Assembly (NCBI GenBank): GCA_039583875.1
Contig: CM077165.1
Coordinates: 72,156,757 to 72,220,756 of the forward strand
DNA length: 64,000 bases
Direction of reading: 5' to 3'
From: Platanthera guangdongensis
Taxonomy: Eukaryota > Streptophyta > Magnoliopsida > Asparagales > Orchidaceae
Part shown: piece after piece, positions 21,110 through 33,262 of the stretch
Layout of the letters: every line of letters begins with the position of its first letter
How positions within the stretch are numbered: the stretch's first letter is position 1
Notes under the pieces: generated by a model
Told to the model about the DNA's origin: nothing
The model's database searches: none
Seen by the model: only the letters and a program-made list of their open reading frames with translations
Translations under genes and position numbers: made by a program

Positions 21110-23679
21110 AACTTGGCTTCATCTAGTGGTTTAGTCCTATTATAATACACAGGATTCCTAGAAATAGAGATTGTACTAGAAGAATCATAAAACATGGAAG
21201 TTTAACTTAGCTGGAGATTGTAGTCTTGAAGTTGATGTTGAATCCATAACAGTTGTGCACAACAACTTCCAGCTGAGATATATTCTGATTCTACAGTGGA
21301 GATGGAAACACTGGTCTGCCTCTTGCTGCTCCAAGATACTAATCATCTCCCTAAAAATTAATAGGTACCTAATGTGCTTTTCCTTTCTTCTCTATAGCCT
21401 GTAAAATCTGCTTCTGAATACCCAATTAGTTCAAAATCATTATTACTAGGGTACCTTAGACCAAGACCATGTATGCTCTTGAGATATCTTAGAATTCTTT
21501 TTACAGCAAAATAATGAGACTCTTTAGAGCTAGCTTGATATCTAGCAGAAACACATGTATCATACATGATGTATGGCCTAATAACAGTCAGGTAGAGGAG
21601 TGAGACAATTATGCCTCTATACATGATTTCATCTACAGATTTCCCAGTTTCAACTTTGTCCGTTGACACACTTGACCCCATAAGAGTTTTCATTATGGAG
21701 GCACTCTCTATTCCAAACTTCTTGATTAGCTCCCTGCTGAACTTAGATTGAGAGATGACTAAACCATCCTCTGATTTTCTAACTTGGAGGCCCAAGAAGT
21801 ACTTGAGTTCACCCAAACTGCTCATCTCAAACTATTCTTGCATAAGTTTAGCAAACTTTTTACACAGGCCATCATAAGTAGACCAAAAAATTATGTCATC
21901 TACATTAATTTAGAATAGAATGATCTTACGCTTGACTTCCCTAAGGAATAATGTCTTATCTATCCTCCTCTTGAGAATTTGTTCTCAATGAGAAAGCTAG
22001 ACAAGGTTTTATACCATGCCATAGGGGCTTATTTCAACCCAAACAAAGCTTTTCTTGGCTTAAATCCATAATCAGGAAAGTTAGAATTAACAAAACCTGA
22101 CAGTTACTCAACATAAACCTCCTCTTTTAGTTCACCATTTAGGAAAGCTGACTTAATGTTCATTTGATAGAACTTAAATCCTATATGTGCAACATATGCA
22201 AGGAATAGTCTTATTGCCTCCAGTCTAGCAAGTGGTGCAAAGGTTTGATCAAAGTTAATACCTTCCTCTTGTCAATATTCCATGACATCTAGACTAACTG
22301 TATTTTTGATGATAACATCATTCTCATTAAGTTTATTCTTATAAATCCACTTGGTTCCAATGATGTTATGTCCATGTTGTCTGAGAACCAGCTTCCAAAC
22401 CTTACATATCTTGAACTGGTTCAATTCTTCTTGCATAGCCATAATCCAAAAAGGATCTATATTGTCATCTTCAAACTTCTTTAGTTCAACATGGGACAAA
22501 AAGCTTGAATACATAGCAATGTTGAGGTTTCTGATCCTTGTTGTAACACTTTGGCTTGCATCTCCTATGATTTGATCTCTGGGATGATCTCTCAAATACC
22601 AGATAGTTGTTGGTATTCCATCTTCAGCCACTTGAACTTCAATTGTTGGATCCTGCTGGTCTTCATCTATGTCCTGTACATTTGGACCTTCTTCGGGAAT
22701 GAACACACCATTATCTTCATCTTAGACAGAGGGAGGAGTGTCATAGATGGCCAACTTGTGCATCTTCAATTCTATACCTCTAGATCTAGAGGAGCTAGGC
22801 AGCTCACTGTTAATCATAGAAGACTCATCAAACACTACATTGACAGACTCTTCTACAACTTGGTTCTTCAAGATGTAGACTCCATAGGATTTATTGTGAT
22901 TGTTGTACCCAATAAATATTCTCTCATAGGGTTTGACAGCAAACTTAGTCAAGTAGGACTTCCAATTATTGATCACAAAACACTTGCTTCCAATGATCCC
23001 GAGATATACAGGATTTGGTTTTCTGGCTTTTATATTCTCATAGGGAGTCTTCTTGTGATACTTGTTAATAGAAGCTCTATTCAGGACATGACAAGCAGTG
23101 TTTACTACCTCAGCCCAAAAGTATTCTAGGAGAGAAGTGTCACTAATTAATATCCTGTCAGACTCTATGAGAGTCCTATTCTTCCTCTTAACAATCCCAT
23201 TTTGCTGGGGTGTTCTTGGAGAAGAAAACTCCCGATGAATACTCTGCTCTCCGTAGAACTTTTTCATACCTTTAGAATGAAATTCAATTCCATTGTCACT
23301 TCTGATTTTGACTACAGAGTTGTCCTTTTCATTCTGAATTTGCCTAACAAAGATTATAAAGATGTCAAGGGTTTCAGACTTTTTCTTTAGAAAGAAAATC
23401 CCAGCAAATCTGGAATAGTCATCAACTATCACAAGTGTATAGACTTTTCTACCTAGACTATGAACTGGCATAAGATAAAACAAGTCCATATACAAGAGGT
23501 ATAAACACCTCTCAGAATCCTTGGCTCCAATTCTCTTAAAGGAGGCCTTTGTCTGTTTGCCTTTTTAGCATGCAGAACAAATGCCCTCTTTGGTGCATCT
23601 CAGATTGGGATGATTTCTGACTAGCCCTTCATTGAAGAGCTTGTCGATTGCCTTATAATTCAAGTGATCATGCCTCTTG
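21110..23679 (-). pseudogene. Copia A pol: RNase H, RT and integrase, broken
   Basis: The minus strand carries, from right to left, integrase ([57 protein letters not shown]), the GPKPNPVYLGIIGSK-type region, RT N-terminus ([22 protein letters not shown]), RT core pieces, and RT C-terminus/RNase H (LGELKYFLGLQVRKSEDGLVIS, GYSEADFTGYREERKSTLGTY). It holds many stops and small deletions. The catalytic Glu position of integrase reads Lys (IVKRKNRT), and the C-terminal end of RNase H is eroded. The upstream integrase/protease part lies beyond the inserted solo LTR. Confidence 0.85.
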
Positions 23680-26600
23680 TGTAACATCCCATTTCTAACT
23701 AGGCCCCTAAGAATGGTTTTGTCCATGACTAGGTCATGACAAAACCCTAGGAAGCCCAAGAGACCAAGTGAGCTTAGGAATGGATGTGAGATCATCATGG
23801 TTTGCACATAACAATTTCCAATTACCCAACCTAGGCTTTGATTTTAGGGTCTCATCTTGACTATTTGACCCCACCACAACATCACTAACCTATCAGAGGG
23901 TCCACTAGAGCCTTAAGGGTCCATTGGAGTCAACCTAAGTGGCCAATTTGACCTAGGACCACCATAGGCCTAAATTGGGCAAGGTGCCCTAACAAAGGGG
24001 AGTTGGCCTCTAATGTGCCCAACCAACCTTGCCCAGGTCTTCTTAGACCCAAAATGGTGTCAATGGGTCACCAAGGACTCCTTGGGGTCAACCCAAATAG
24101 CTAAGTTGACCCGAGTCAACTCAAGTCCCAAAGTGGTCAAAGTTCCCTTACCAAGGGTCAAGTGACCTACAGTGTGTAAGTGGATTCTAACCAAGTGCTT
24201 GTAGACTTTAGGGAGTCCCATGGTTCACCAAGGATCCATTGTGGTCAGCCCTAGTGGCTAAATCGACCAAAGTCAACTTTTGGGTCAAGATGGTCAAACT
24301 AGCCTAACTGGCTAACTCAAGCCCAATTCAAGTGGGCTAGGCCTAGGCAAGTGTGGCTCATAGGTCTAGGAGGTGGTGAGGCATATTTTGGGCCCATCAA
24401 ATTTAGAAATGGGTGATTAGGAGAGGGAAAGAGGAGTTACCAACATTTGCAAGAGAGAGAAGAAGGAGCTTAATGGCCATCATGGCTATGGAGGCTCCAC
24501 AACCTCCTCCTTTGATGGGGCTTTAACTCCTTGGAGGTAGGGGATGAGTTCTCAAGTGGTGGCCGGCCAGTAGAGAAGCTCAGCCATCCAAATTCAGTGA
24601 AACCGAAAATCCCCCATTAATGGCCTTAATGGTGTCTTGAAGAATTGGGGAGTTACAAACCTCGTCTCCCCAATTCCTTTATTAGACATCTTCACCAGGG
24701 CAAGGGGAAACGTTTCCCCCGATCAGATCTCAGTTCCAGAGGGGTTGGTGTAGAAGTTGTAGAGGAGCTCAAGCTTGGTGGCCAGCAATGGCGAGGAGGC
24801 ACAACACCTGCTCCCAGGCAACGATTCAGGTCCTCCTCCTCTCCTTATCTCATGGGTAGATCATAGAATTCATTAGGTGCAAGGTTCGGGCTCAATTGAG
24901 CCCGATCCAAATCCTGGTTTTCATGGATTTCGGCCGAAAAACTTATTGGTGTAACCGCCGGAATCCGCATCTCCGGAGGCTGTGCCGCCGCCTGGTGACA
25001 GCCACCACCTCAACGGAGGTGGTGGTGGCGGTGGCCTGTCGGGGAAGGGGCTGGATGGCCGGCGGCAGCCGCTTGAAGTCGATCCAGGAAGAACAAATCC
25101 TGGCCGTCGGCGCAAGGAAGGAGATGAAGGGATCCCGTCCATTTGCGTTAAGATTCGTGCTTATATGATTTTAAACTATAGCTTATACATTTCTGATTTA
25201 TTAAATTTCTGTCACAGATTTAGTATTTAATGGTTTTAATTTTTACAAATACCTAGGCTCCTCTACTGAAATAGTCACCAACATGAAACTTGTAGCCCTA
25301 GGTGTCTAATTTATTCCAAAATTGATTTGGACCAATTTGGCCCTATGGTTGGACCAGGGCACCCATTTTGGTGGGACCTATACTTAAGGCTGTCCTGAGA
25401 TTCAAATGGATGCCAACCCTTCATCCCTTGTCCAAATGGGCGAAAATTTGGACAGGGGATCTGTATTAACTATACCTAGGGCCTATCCAAAATTGGGATT
25501 TTGTTGAGACACTTTGCCTAACGTTTTTACATTTATTTAATAATGCTAGGGTAATTTAATTAAGTGGCCTAATTACCTCCAAACCATCCCAAATTTTGGT
25601 GAGTGGTCCCTGGCATCAATACCTAGCTTTGTACAAAATTTCAACAAAATTTGGATGGGTTTTGGTTAGGGAATCACCAAACCCTAGTTTGGCCTTAAGG
25701 AGGTGTTTTTGATTAAAAGTGCATCATGGGCTTAGGGTGGCCACCTTACCTCAACAGAGGCTGAGGTTTTGGACACTGACTTAGTATGACCAATGCCACC
25801 CTCTTTGTTAAAATGGGGTGATTTAGGCTTGATTTACCCTAGGGTTCAACCTCAAACCCTAAGGAAGGACTTTTGGGGGTTGTGAAGGACATGGGGGCTA
25901 ATGCCTTTGTATGACCTTGAAAACTCAGTAGAATTGAAGGTAGTGTAACCTAAGTTCTCTGGAAGGAATCTTAGAGGACTTGGAGGAAGGTAGACAGCTC
26001 AAAACCCTAACCCTAATTTTAGGGTAGAAGCACAATTTTGTAAATTCAGCCACTAAAACTTATTTAAAGGTTGTAAAATTTGGGTAGAGTAAGTTTTAGA
26101 CCATCTAGAATCCCTTGTAATTTTATTAGAATTTTATGGATTATATTTCTAGTACTTCATTTATTAAATAGAAATAGGCCCAAAATGGTGTTTTAATTAA
26201 TTGGATTATTCTGTTGATTTGAAACTGATGAAACTTGGTCAGTAGATGATTTAGGTCTAATTGAATATCCCTGAATTTTGTTACAATTTTTAATTGATGA
26301 TATTTAGTACTTCCTTCACTAGTTTCAAAAAGGGACTTTGGTGGTATAAAATTATTTATAGATGATATATCTGTTGAAAAATCATGAGTCTTGGGTACTG
26401 ATGATTTCAGGCCAAAATATTCTTGTAGGAATTTATTTATAATTTTTAGAGGGATGATTACAGTACTTTCTTTACAAGTCCTTAATATGAGGATTTTTGA
26501 TAATTAATTTATTCAGAGATTAATATTTACTGAAAAATTATGAAACTAGGCCAATGCTACTTTTAAAGTTGTATCTGCATAGTATAATTAATTTATAATT

Positions 26601-28219
26601 TTTGGATGGATATTTTATGTACTTGATTCATAAACAACGGAAGATAGTAAATATTGCTAAAATAGTTTTAGTGCCCTTTTGATGATAGAAAAAATTTGAT
26701 ACTTTGGATTTATCATATTGAGATAACCTAATATTTATCATAATTTTGTTAGGCATCTTGCATGAGTACTTAGGGTAGTTCATGTTAAAACTGGTGGCCT
26801 TTGGAAGCTTTAAGGAAAATAATTAAACGCCAGATAAATTAGGAAAATTATAATTTCATGGATTTAGTCTATTTGTGTTATGATAAGTCTCCAGTAAAAA
26901 AGGTAGGTCATTTGATCAGTATTTGAATAATCTCCTGTCCGGTCCGACATATAGCCTAGGATGGTCTGCATTTGGCAAGATGGGCAAATTACAATATGAT
27001 ACGATGGGACATGGTGTAGGAGTTAGTCATTTTGGATAGATGTGGATGAGTTCACCATAGAAGGATAGGAAGAGTGGTGAGATATTGGTTTGGATAGGGT
27101 TTAGAGGCGCTCGGGTTCGACGAAAGATCGTCTTTCCCGAGGTGAGGTAGAGTCAAATCACCCTAGGATTAGCCTATTGTAATATGAGAAGATAATGGGT
27201 AAGGGAATCAACCAATAATAATAATTTTAAGTACCTTGCGAAAGGGAAAGCTGGGCGTAATCCCAACATAGTTCCTATTGCCCCTTGAGAGCCCTTCACA
27301 GGGAATACCGGGGGCAGTCCTGGGTTAACGTAAAATGTATTAACAAGCTGAAAAGAGTAACTTAGTAATTAGGGTTGCATATTTCACGAAACACAGATAG
27401 CACAGGAAGATAGTTGGGAGCTTCGGCTTGGATAGTTAAGAGATGGACGTTTTGGTCCGGGGAGTTTCGGCTCGATTGTTTGAGACAGACATTTTGGTCC
27501 GGGGAGCTTCGGCTCGGATTTGAATACGATAAATATGCATGTGCATGAAAGGAAATAAAATTATGGTGGTGGGTCTTCGGTATTGGAGGGTCGATGCACC
27601 GACGCCAATACGCTGACTCGGCAAGTGTGGTTAGCACTATGCCAACAGAAGTCCGGTGCGCCAGCCGGCAAGAGTACGTAGGAGCTCCGCTTTGTGCACC
27701 AGCGTTGAGGCATACGTTAGGTCTGACCGGTAGTGCTTTACTGGTTTATAGGTGGGAGAGGTCCAACCCACCGCTTCCGTCTGCCACTACGGAGGTATCC
27801 TGGGAGGTTACGGCTCTAGAAAGGGGGAACTAAAGGTCTGTGTGCACAGAGTCAGGTGTGTGTGTTGCACTTTCATGTTCCATCATACCCACTTGCATGT
27901 CATAACATAATCGATTCATTTAACCCTGACACCTAAAGTATAAGTGGAATGGGACGCTTATACATTAGGACTTGCAAAACGACCCCTTGGTCTATAAGCT
28001 TGTGTGGGCAAGTTTATAAATTAAGGTCAATTTTGATATATATTTACTGCTAGTTTCCGTTTACTTTGTTTTGATACTTTTCTGTGATCGAATTGGCCGG
28101 TAGAATCGGCACTTTGTGGTGATGACCCTTCAGGGCGTGAAGGAGTCACCGTAAAATGGCGGTTCTGGGCCTAAGACCCCGGTGTTGAAAAAAAAAAAAA
28201 GGGGGGGGGGGGTCTTACA
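23680..28219 (+). mobile_element. Solo Del/Tekay-like LTR, 4.5 kb, TSD TCTTG
   Basis: The element begins TGTAACATCCC and ends GGGGTCTTACA, with TCTTG on both sides (23675-23679 and 28220-28224). It splits the copia A integrase N-terminal region. It is the reverse complement of the gypsy-1 LTR type, from the TTGAC/GTCAA-rich U3 (23830-24310) to the TCTTACA end. It has no primer binding site, polypurine tract or coding region and carries no gene. A run of A then G (about 28189-28212) lies just before its end. It is a solo LTR of plus sense. Confidence 0.85.
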
Positions 28220-28224
28220 TCTTG

Positions 28225-28640
28225 TGCCATTGCACATAATAAGAGACTTTCTTATTTGCCACAAGTCACATTAGTGAGTCTATACTTAAACATGAAAATT
28301 TTAAAAATAAATGTTTCCACTCCTAGTGCCTGTCAAAATGACCTCTTGGTCACTTAACCTTTTGATCAGACACTCATCCTTGTGGAAGATAAGGACATAG
28401 CCAATATCACATAGTTGACTTATGCTAACTAGATTGTTCTACAATCCTTCCACATAAGTTACCTTTGTAATTGATACTATGTCATTGGTGATCATACTAT
28501 AACCCTTGGTAACTCCTTTGTCTGAACCTCCAAAGATGACTTTAGGTCCATTCCTCACTAGAGTATAATCCTTAAGATGGCTCCTTGTTCCAGTTATATG
28601 TCTGGAACAACCACTGTCCAAGTACCATATTGGCATTTGA
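28225..28640 (-). pseudogene. Copia A protease and integrase N-terminus
   Basis: The minus strand encodes [18 protein letters not shown], the copia aspartic protease with its DSG motif, followed by VIFGGSDKGVTKGY. The frame is stopped at about 28439. The rest of the GAG-pre-integrase region runs to the solo LTR and continues at 23674. Confidence 0.8.
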
Positions 28641-31156
28641 TGGGTACTTGGACTGCCTTACAATCACAAATTAGTTTATCTTATGAACCCAAAAATGTTT
28701 GGGTTATTGGTTTATGTTAGCTTGAAAATGACTATGTCTACCTGCACTAGCCCATACAGGAAGACTCACCTTTGCCCTAGGCACACTTGGGCTGTGCCAA
28801 CAGTCTATGGTAAAATGACCCACTTTGCCACAACACTAACACTCATGAATATTATATCTCCTCTTTTGAACAACCTTTGCAGTAAGCAAGCTTTTTGTCT
28901 GTTCAGAGGGGATAACAATAGCCTCCTTCATGTTTCGTTTAGCAAGAATTTGACTGAAGGTGAGTTTGTTAGTAGATGTACTTGGTTTACTCTATGTTAC
29001 ACCAACAAATGTCTTCTTTGTAGTTGATATGTTATTGATGGCATCAGAGACAGCCAAGTGAGGCTTACAGACTGACTTACCCTTAGTTAAGGTTTTTGCT
29101 AAAGGAACTTAAGAATAGGCCACTGCCTTATCCTTAAGAGTGGGGGCTGGAGCACCAAACAAAAATGGTCCATAATGAGCCATTTTGATTTGCTCATAGG
29201 GAGCCTTCTGTGCACTCAATCCCATGCCCTTTCTCCTTCCATTATAAGATACACTTGTATGCTTACAAGAAGAGTTTCCATTCTTCTACTGATCATACAT
29301 GCTGTCCTGATCATACCTGTTAGAAGGGAGGATTACCTTCTGAAAGGTGGTCTGTGGCACTACAGGATCCTTGCCTTTCCATTTGAATAAGCAGCTCTAT
29401 TATTCCACTGAACCCCAAACCTCTCTTATCCTTTTGAGAGGTGAAGGAGTCACTTAGTGGAAAAATTGTTTGGGGCTTAGAAAATTCAGCCACTAGCTTT
29501 CTTTCCTTGAGGAGCATCTCTTCAAGATCCTTGATGATCTTGTTCTTCTGAGTAATGGTGCCAATTTGGATAACTGTGATTGTCTTCAGCTGACTGACTT
29601 CCCTCCTCATCTGGGCTAGCAATGATGCTCACTCAGACTGCAGGGAAGTAGCTTGCTAAAGAGAGGCAATCTCCTCAGCTTGTCTATTGACAAGCTTTTG
29701 CTCTTATTCAAAGCCTACAAAATATCACCATACTTGTCAATCAATTGATTAATATCATCATCAGTTTTTGATCCATCATACTCACTAGAGGAAGTAGATT
29801 CCTTAGAGTCTGAGCTAGTATCATAGACAGAGGGAGAGTTAGGGAGAGAGTGTACCTCAACAAGAATAGAATTGTTCTGAATGTCTTCAGTTAGGGCCAT
29901 GAGGCTAAACTCATCATCCTCTTCAAAGTCACTGTAAATAGAGGACAGTGAAGCTCTTATGACAATTGAGGTAGCTAGATGATCAGCCTCTTCTTCAGTA
30001 GAAAAGAGACAAATGTATGTCTCTTCTTCCTCTAATTGTGAAGACTCGGAATCACTATCTGACAGACTAATTTTCTTCTTGGCCAAGACACTCTTTTTAG
30101 CCTTCTTATCCTTGTAATGCTTTTTTATCTTCAGATTTCTTGTGCTCCTTCCTCTTGATTGGAGAGTAAACAATGACATGACCACTCCTATTGCAGCAGT
30201 AGTAAACAACATTAATCTCAATATGTTTGTTCTGCTTATTGTTTTACCTTTCTATAGAGGGGTCTTTTCTGGACATGTCCTTTCTAGAATAAAGCATTCT
30301 TGAAGTGAAGCTTGAAGAGATCTTATTCTTCCACTGCCTTCTTCTGCTTAATATTTTCTTGAACTGTTTTGAGAACAAAGTCAATTCTCCATCAGGTAGT
30401 TCATTTCTTGAGGAGCTAGGATCTGAATAGTCAGACTCTGCAGCTCTCCTTGATGGAGAAGGTGTCTTTTCCTTGCTCCTTCTTGTTGCTTCATCTCTGA
30501 AGGCTGCAACCTCCCTTCTCTTTGTTGAGAGTTCTGGCAGCATATTCTTCTGCCCTTCTGGAGTTTCGATGCATCTCATGATACAATAGCTTCCCAAATA
30601 GATTTTGAGGCAATGTGTCAGCCTAGTTACCAACCTCTCTAATTATATAGATCTTGATATCCTATTCCTTGTTTAGGGATCTCAAGAACTTGTCATTTAT
30701 CTTACAGTTTGTGAACTGTCTGCCACAGGTGATCAGACTGTTCACTATCAGGAAGAGCTTTTCATAGCATTCAACTATGGAATCTTTCATGCCTTGCTTG
30801 AAGGCCTCATATTGTTGATTCACCTCCTTTGAACCTTCCATATATACTCTAACAAAATCCCACATCTCTTTACCAGTCCTGCAGTGTACCAAGTTCTGGA
30901 ATGTGGAGTCATCTATGGAACTAACAATGATATTTTGAGCTCTTTTATCCATGGTTGCCAGAATGACTTCATCCTTGGTCATCTCAGTGTACTTCTTTAG
31001 AGAATTTACATTCACATCTATGACAGAGACCTTCATTTGAATAAAGGGTCCCTCTTGAACTATTATGAATATCCTTGGGTCTTAGGCTTCTATAAATAGC
31101 CTCACTCTTTCTTTCCAAATCCTAAAGTTCTCTTTCTTACAAATAGAAAGTTTCAT
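28641..31156 (-). pseudogene. Copia A gag, broken
   Basis: The frame begins at ATG 31156 (MKLSICKKE-type start as in copia C) and contains TKDEVILATMDKRAQNIIVSSIDDSTFQNLVHC and LNDKFLRSL, the UBN2-type copia gag core. An acidic serine-rich region near 29700-30200 and a CX2CX4HX4C knuckle near 28840 follow. Frameshifts and stops divide it into at least five pieces. The gag is unusually long, as in the SIRE/Maximus lineage. Confidence 0.8.
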
Positions 31157-31273
31157 GGAGCTCAACTCCTGATGGTTCTCACCTGAACCCATGGAGATAA
31201 TCTTTAGCTACTCTTGAAGATCTGTTCAGACTATTAAGCTCTTTTTGAACAACCTCCCTCTGATTTAACCTCC

Positions 31274-31284
31274 CTCTGATACCA
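31274..31284 (-). other. Copia A primer binding site
   Basis: The minus strand reads TGGTATCAGAG, the initiator-Met-tRNA primer site, two bases from the LTR. It shows that the LTR to its right is the 5' LTR. Confidence 0.85.
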
Positions 31285-31286
31285 CT

Positions 31287-33047
31287 TGAATAGGTTTTCA
31301 AGTCTATTTGAACAACTTTTAAGGTTGGTTGGTTGAGTTATGAGTTAGATTAAATTGTTAACTTTCAAGAAATACAACAACACACAAAATTTATAGTGGT
31401 TCCCCTATCTAGGGTACATACATTTCCCCCTGCACCTATCTAGCAGTATGCTAGATTCAGCTAACTTGTCCTTTATCTCAGCTCCTTGAGCTTACACCTC
31501 AGATCGCACAGGATCCTACACCTTAGATCCCACAGTATCCTACACCTAAGAGTAAAACACACTCCTACAACTCAGAGTATAACAACTTCTAACTCAGGCT
31601 ATACAACCCTACACTCAGAGATAACAGATCTTCTACCTCAGATCTACACAGAGATCCTACCTCAGGCACAAGCCCTACATTTATATCATAACTAGGATCC
31701 TACCTCAAAGACATGCCTCCTACATCCAGCCTTTATAATAGAGGTTTACAACTCAGATAAACTAATAATCTTATAGATTTAGTAAAGGTTTGATAATGAT
31801 TGACTCCAGAGAAATATTTCTCTAAGCCTCCTTCTAGAACAGAGAAAACCATGCCCTATCTTCTTCACAGCAACAACAATATTGATCTTCAGAGAATTTC
31901 TACTTGTGCTAAGAAGACAACTTCAGATCTCTATTTCTTCAAGCTATTGATGTAACAGTGTTGTATGTGGTAGCCTTGATGATAAACAATAACTTGTGAA
32001 TCCTCTGCTCCTTCTCTTAAAAAAAACTGATTTTTTTTCTTGCGTAGAATACTTAGATGTCTCAGTTCTTGATCTCTTGAAACATCCACCTTCTTTTTAT
32101 GTTTTAGAAAAACTTCTGTAAATCTGAGTGTAAAATGATTTACTAACTGGATGGAGTAGAAGACTATCGTGTAAAAAGCTCTCATGTATTTCTCTATAAA
32201 AGTCTTTTATTTCCAGTCAACCAATGACTATATTCTCTGCATGGGCCAGCCGAAATGGGAAACTGTAAAGTACCTTTAGCTTTAATTGTTGTACAGTAGG
32301 CATTCAACACTATTTGTCTTCTAGCGCACAATTCCCATAATATTTGAATTATAGATGACGTCAGCATGACATAGTGCATGTGGACATAGCATTTTTCAGT
32401 CAAACAGCTCAGTCATTGAGTGCAGTCAAGTGACTCAACACAAAAATAATTGGTATAAATTATGCTTCCCGAGGCGTTGAATGAACCTTCATCAACAAAT
32501 CTAAATTAGACTGCTAAACATATAAGGCATTGAGTGAGCCTTCATCACTCAATGCTTTTGGACTTGGCATAATTCTTCTGTATGAAGGCGTTGAGTTAAG
32601 CTCCTTCACTCAACGCTTTTTGACTTTGCTAAAATCTTGATGAGGCGTTGAGTGTTCCTTCTTCACTAAACGTTTTTGTACTTAGGCAGATTTCCTTTTG
32701 AGTAGGCGTTGAGTGAACTGCCTTCACTTAACACTTCTGGACTTAGCTGGATTTAAGTCCAGCAACTCTGAGGCTTTGACTGCTTGAACTTCTGTCAACG
32801 TCTTTAGACCTCTGGCGTTGAGGGAAGTGTGTTCACTCATCGCTTCTAGACTTAGCCTGATTCCTGCTTTTCCAGCATCCTATCTTGAATCAAACTAATA
32901 TTGTGACCCTGACAACCTGTCTAATCAATGAACAGTAGAAAACCTGCATATAATAACCTTTGAACATATATCAGATACAATCATGTGTATATCATTGACC
33001 TGCGTGCCTTCTTCAAATTTGGGACATTGTGATCAATTGACCCAACA
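31287..33047 (-). repeat. Copia A 5' LTR
   Basis: A 1.76-kb LTR ending GACCCAACA at 33047. The left end lacks the CACCTAG(n) segment found in the other copia LTRs, so about 30 bp next to the primer site are probably deleted. It has a CTACAACTCAG-type array at about 31480-31750 and GGCGTTGAGTG/CACTCAACGC dyads at 32400-32850. The 5 bp after it are GTTGG; the partner TSD would lie off the left edge. Confidence 0.8.
32400..32850. repeat. GGCGTTGAGTG dyad array (U3 of copia A)
   Basis: Repeated pairs of GGCGTTGAGTGA and TCACTCAACGC separated by about 10 bp form imperfect inverted repeats, recurring every 55-65 bp. Confidence 0.85.
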
Positions 33048-33262
33048 GTTGGACCACAGTGGGAGAATTTGAGAATGAAAACTTAACTTCTTTCTATAAT
33101 GATTTAGGCTTTCAGCATGAGTTTTCTGCTCCACGCACTCCACAAAAAAACAGGGTAGTGCAAAGGAAAAATCGAACGCTACAAGAATTAGCTCACACTA
33201 TGCTTGCCTAGTACATCTTACCCAAATACCTATGGGCAAAAGAAGTTTGTACAATATGTTAT
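33048..33262 (+). pseudogene. Old copia integrase fragment, plus strand
   Basis: The plus strand encodes GEFENENLTSFYNDLGFQ, HEFSAPRTPQKN and RKNRTLQELAHTMLA, then after a stop YILPKYLWAKEVCTICY. This is the conserved C-terminal half of a copia integrase core. The catalytic Glu before RKNRT is replaced by Gln. It is the target into which copia A (left) and copia B (right) inserted. Confidence 0.85.

Noticed and set aside
25850..26030. Telomere-like CCCTAAA repeats
   Set aside because: Scattered single AAACCCTAA words only, with no tandem run; part of the solo LTR.
28180..28219. Poly(A) tail of a LINE or processed transcript (A-run followed by G-run)
   Set aside because: The run is immediately inside a well-defined LTR terminus with a TSD, and the gypsy-1 LTR has the matching C/T-rich start, so it belongs to the LTR.
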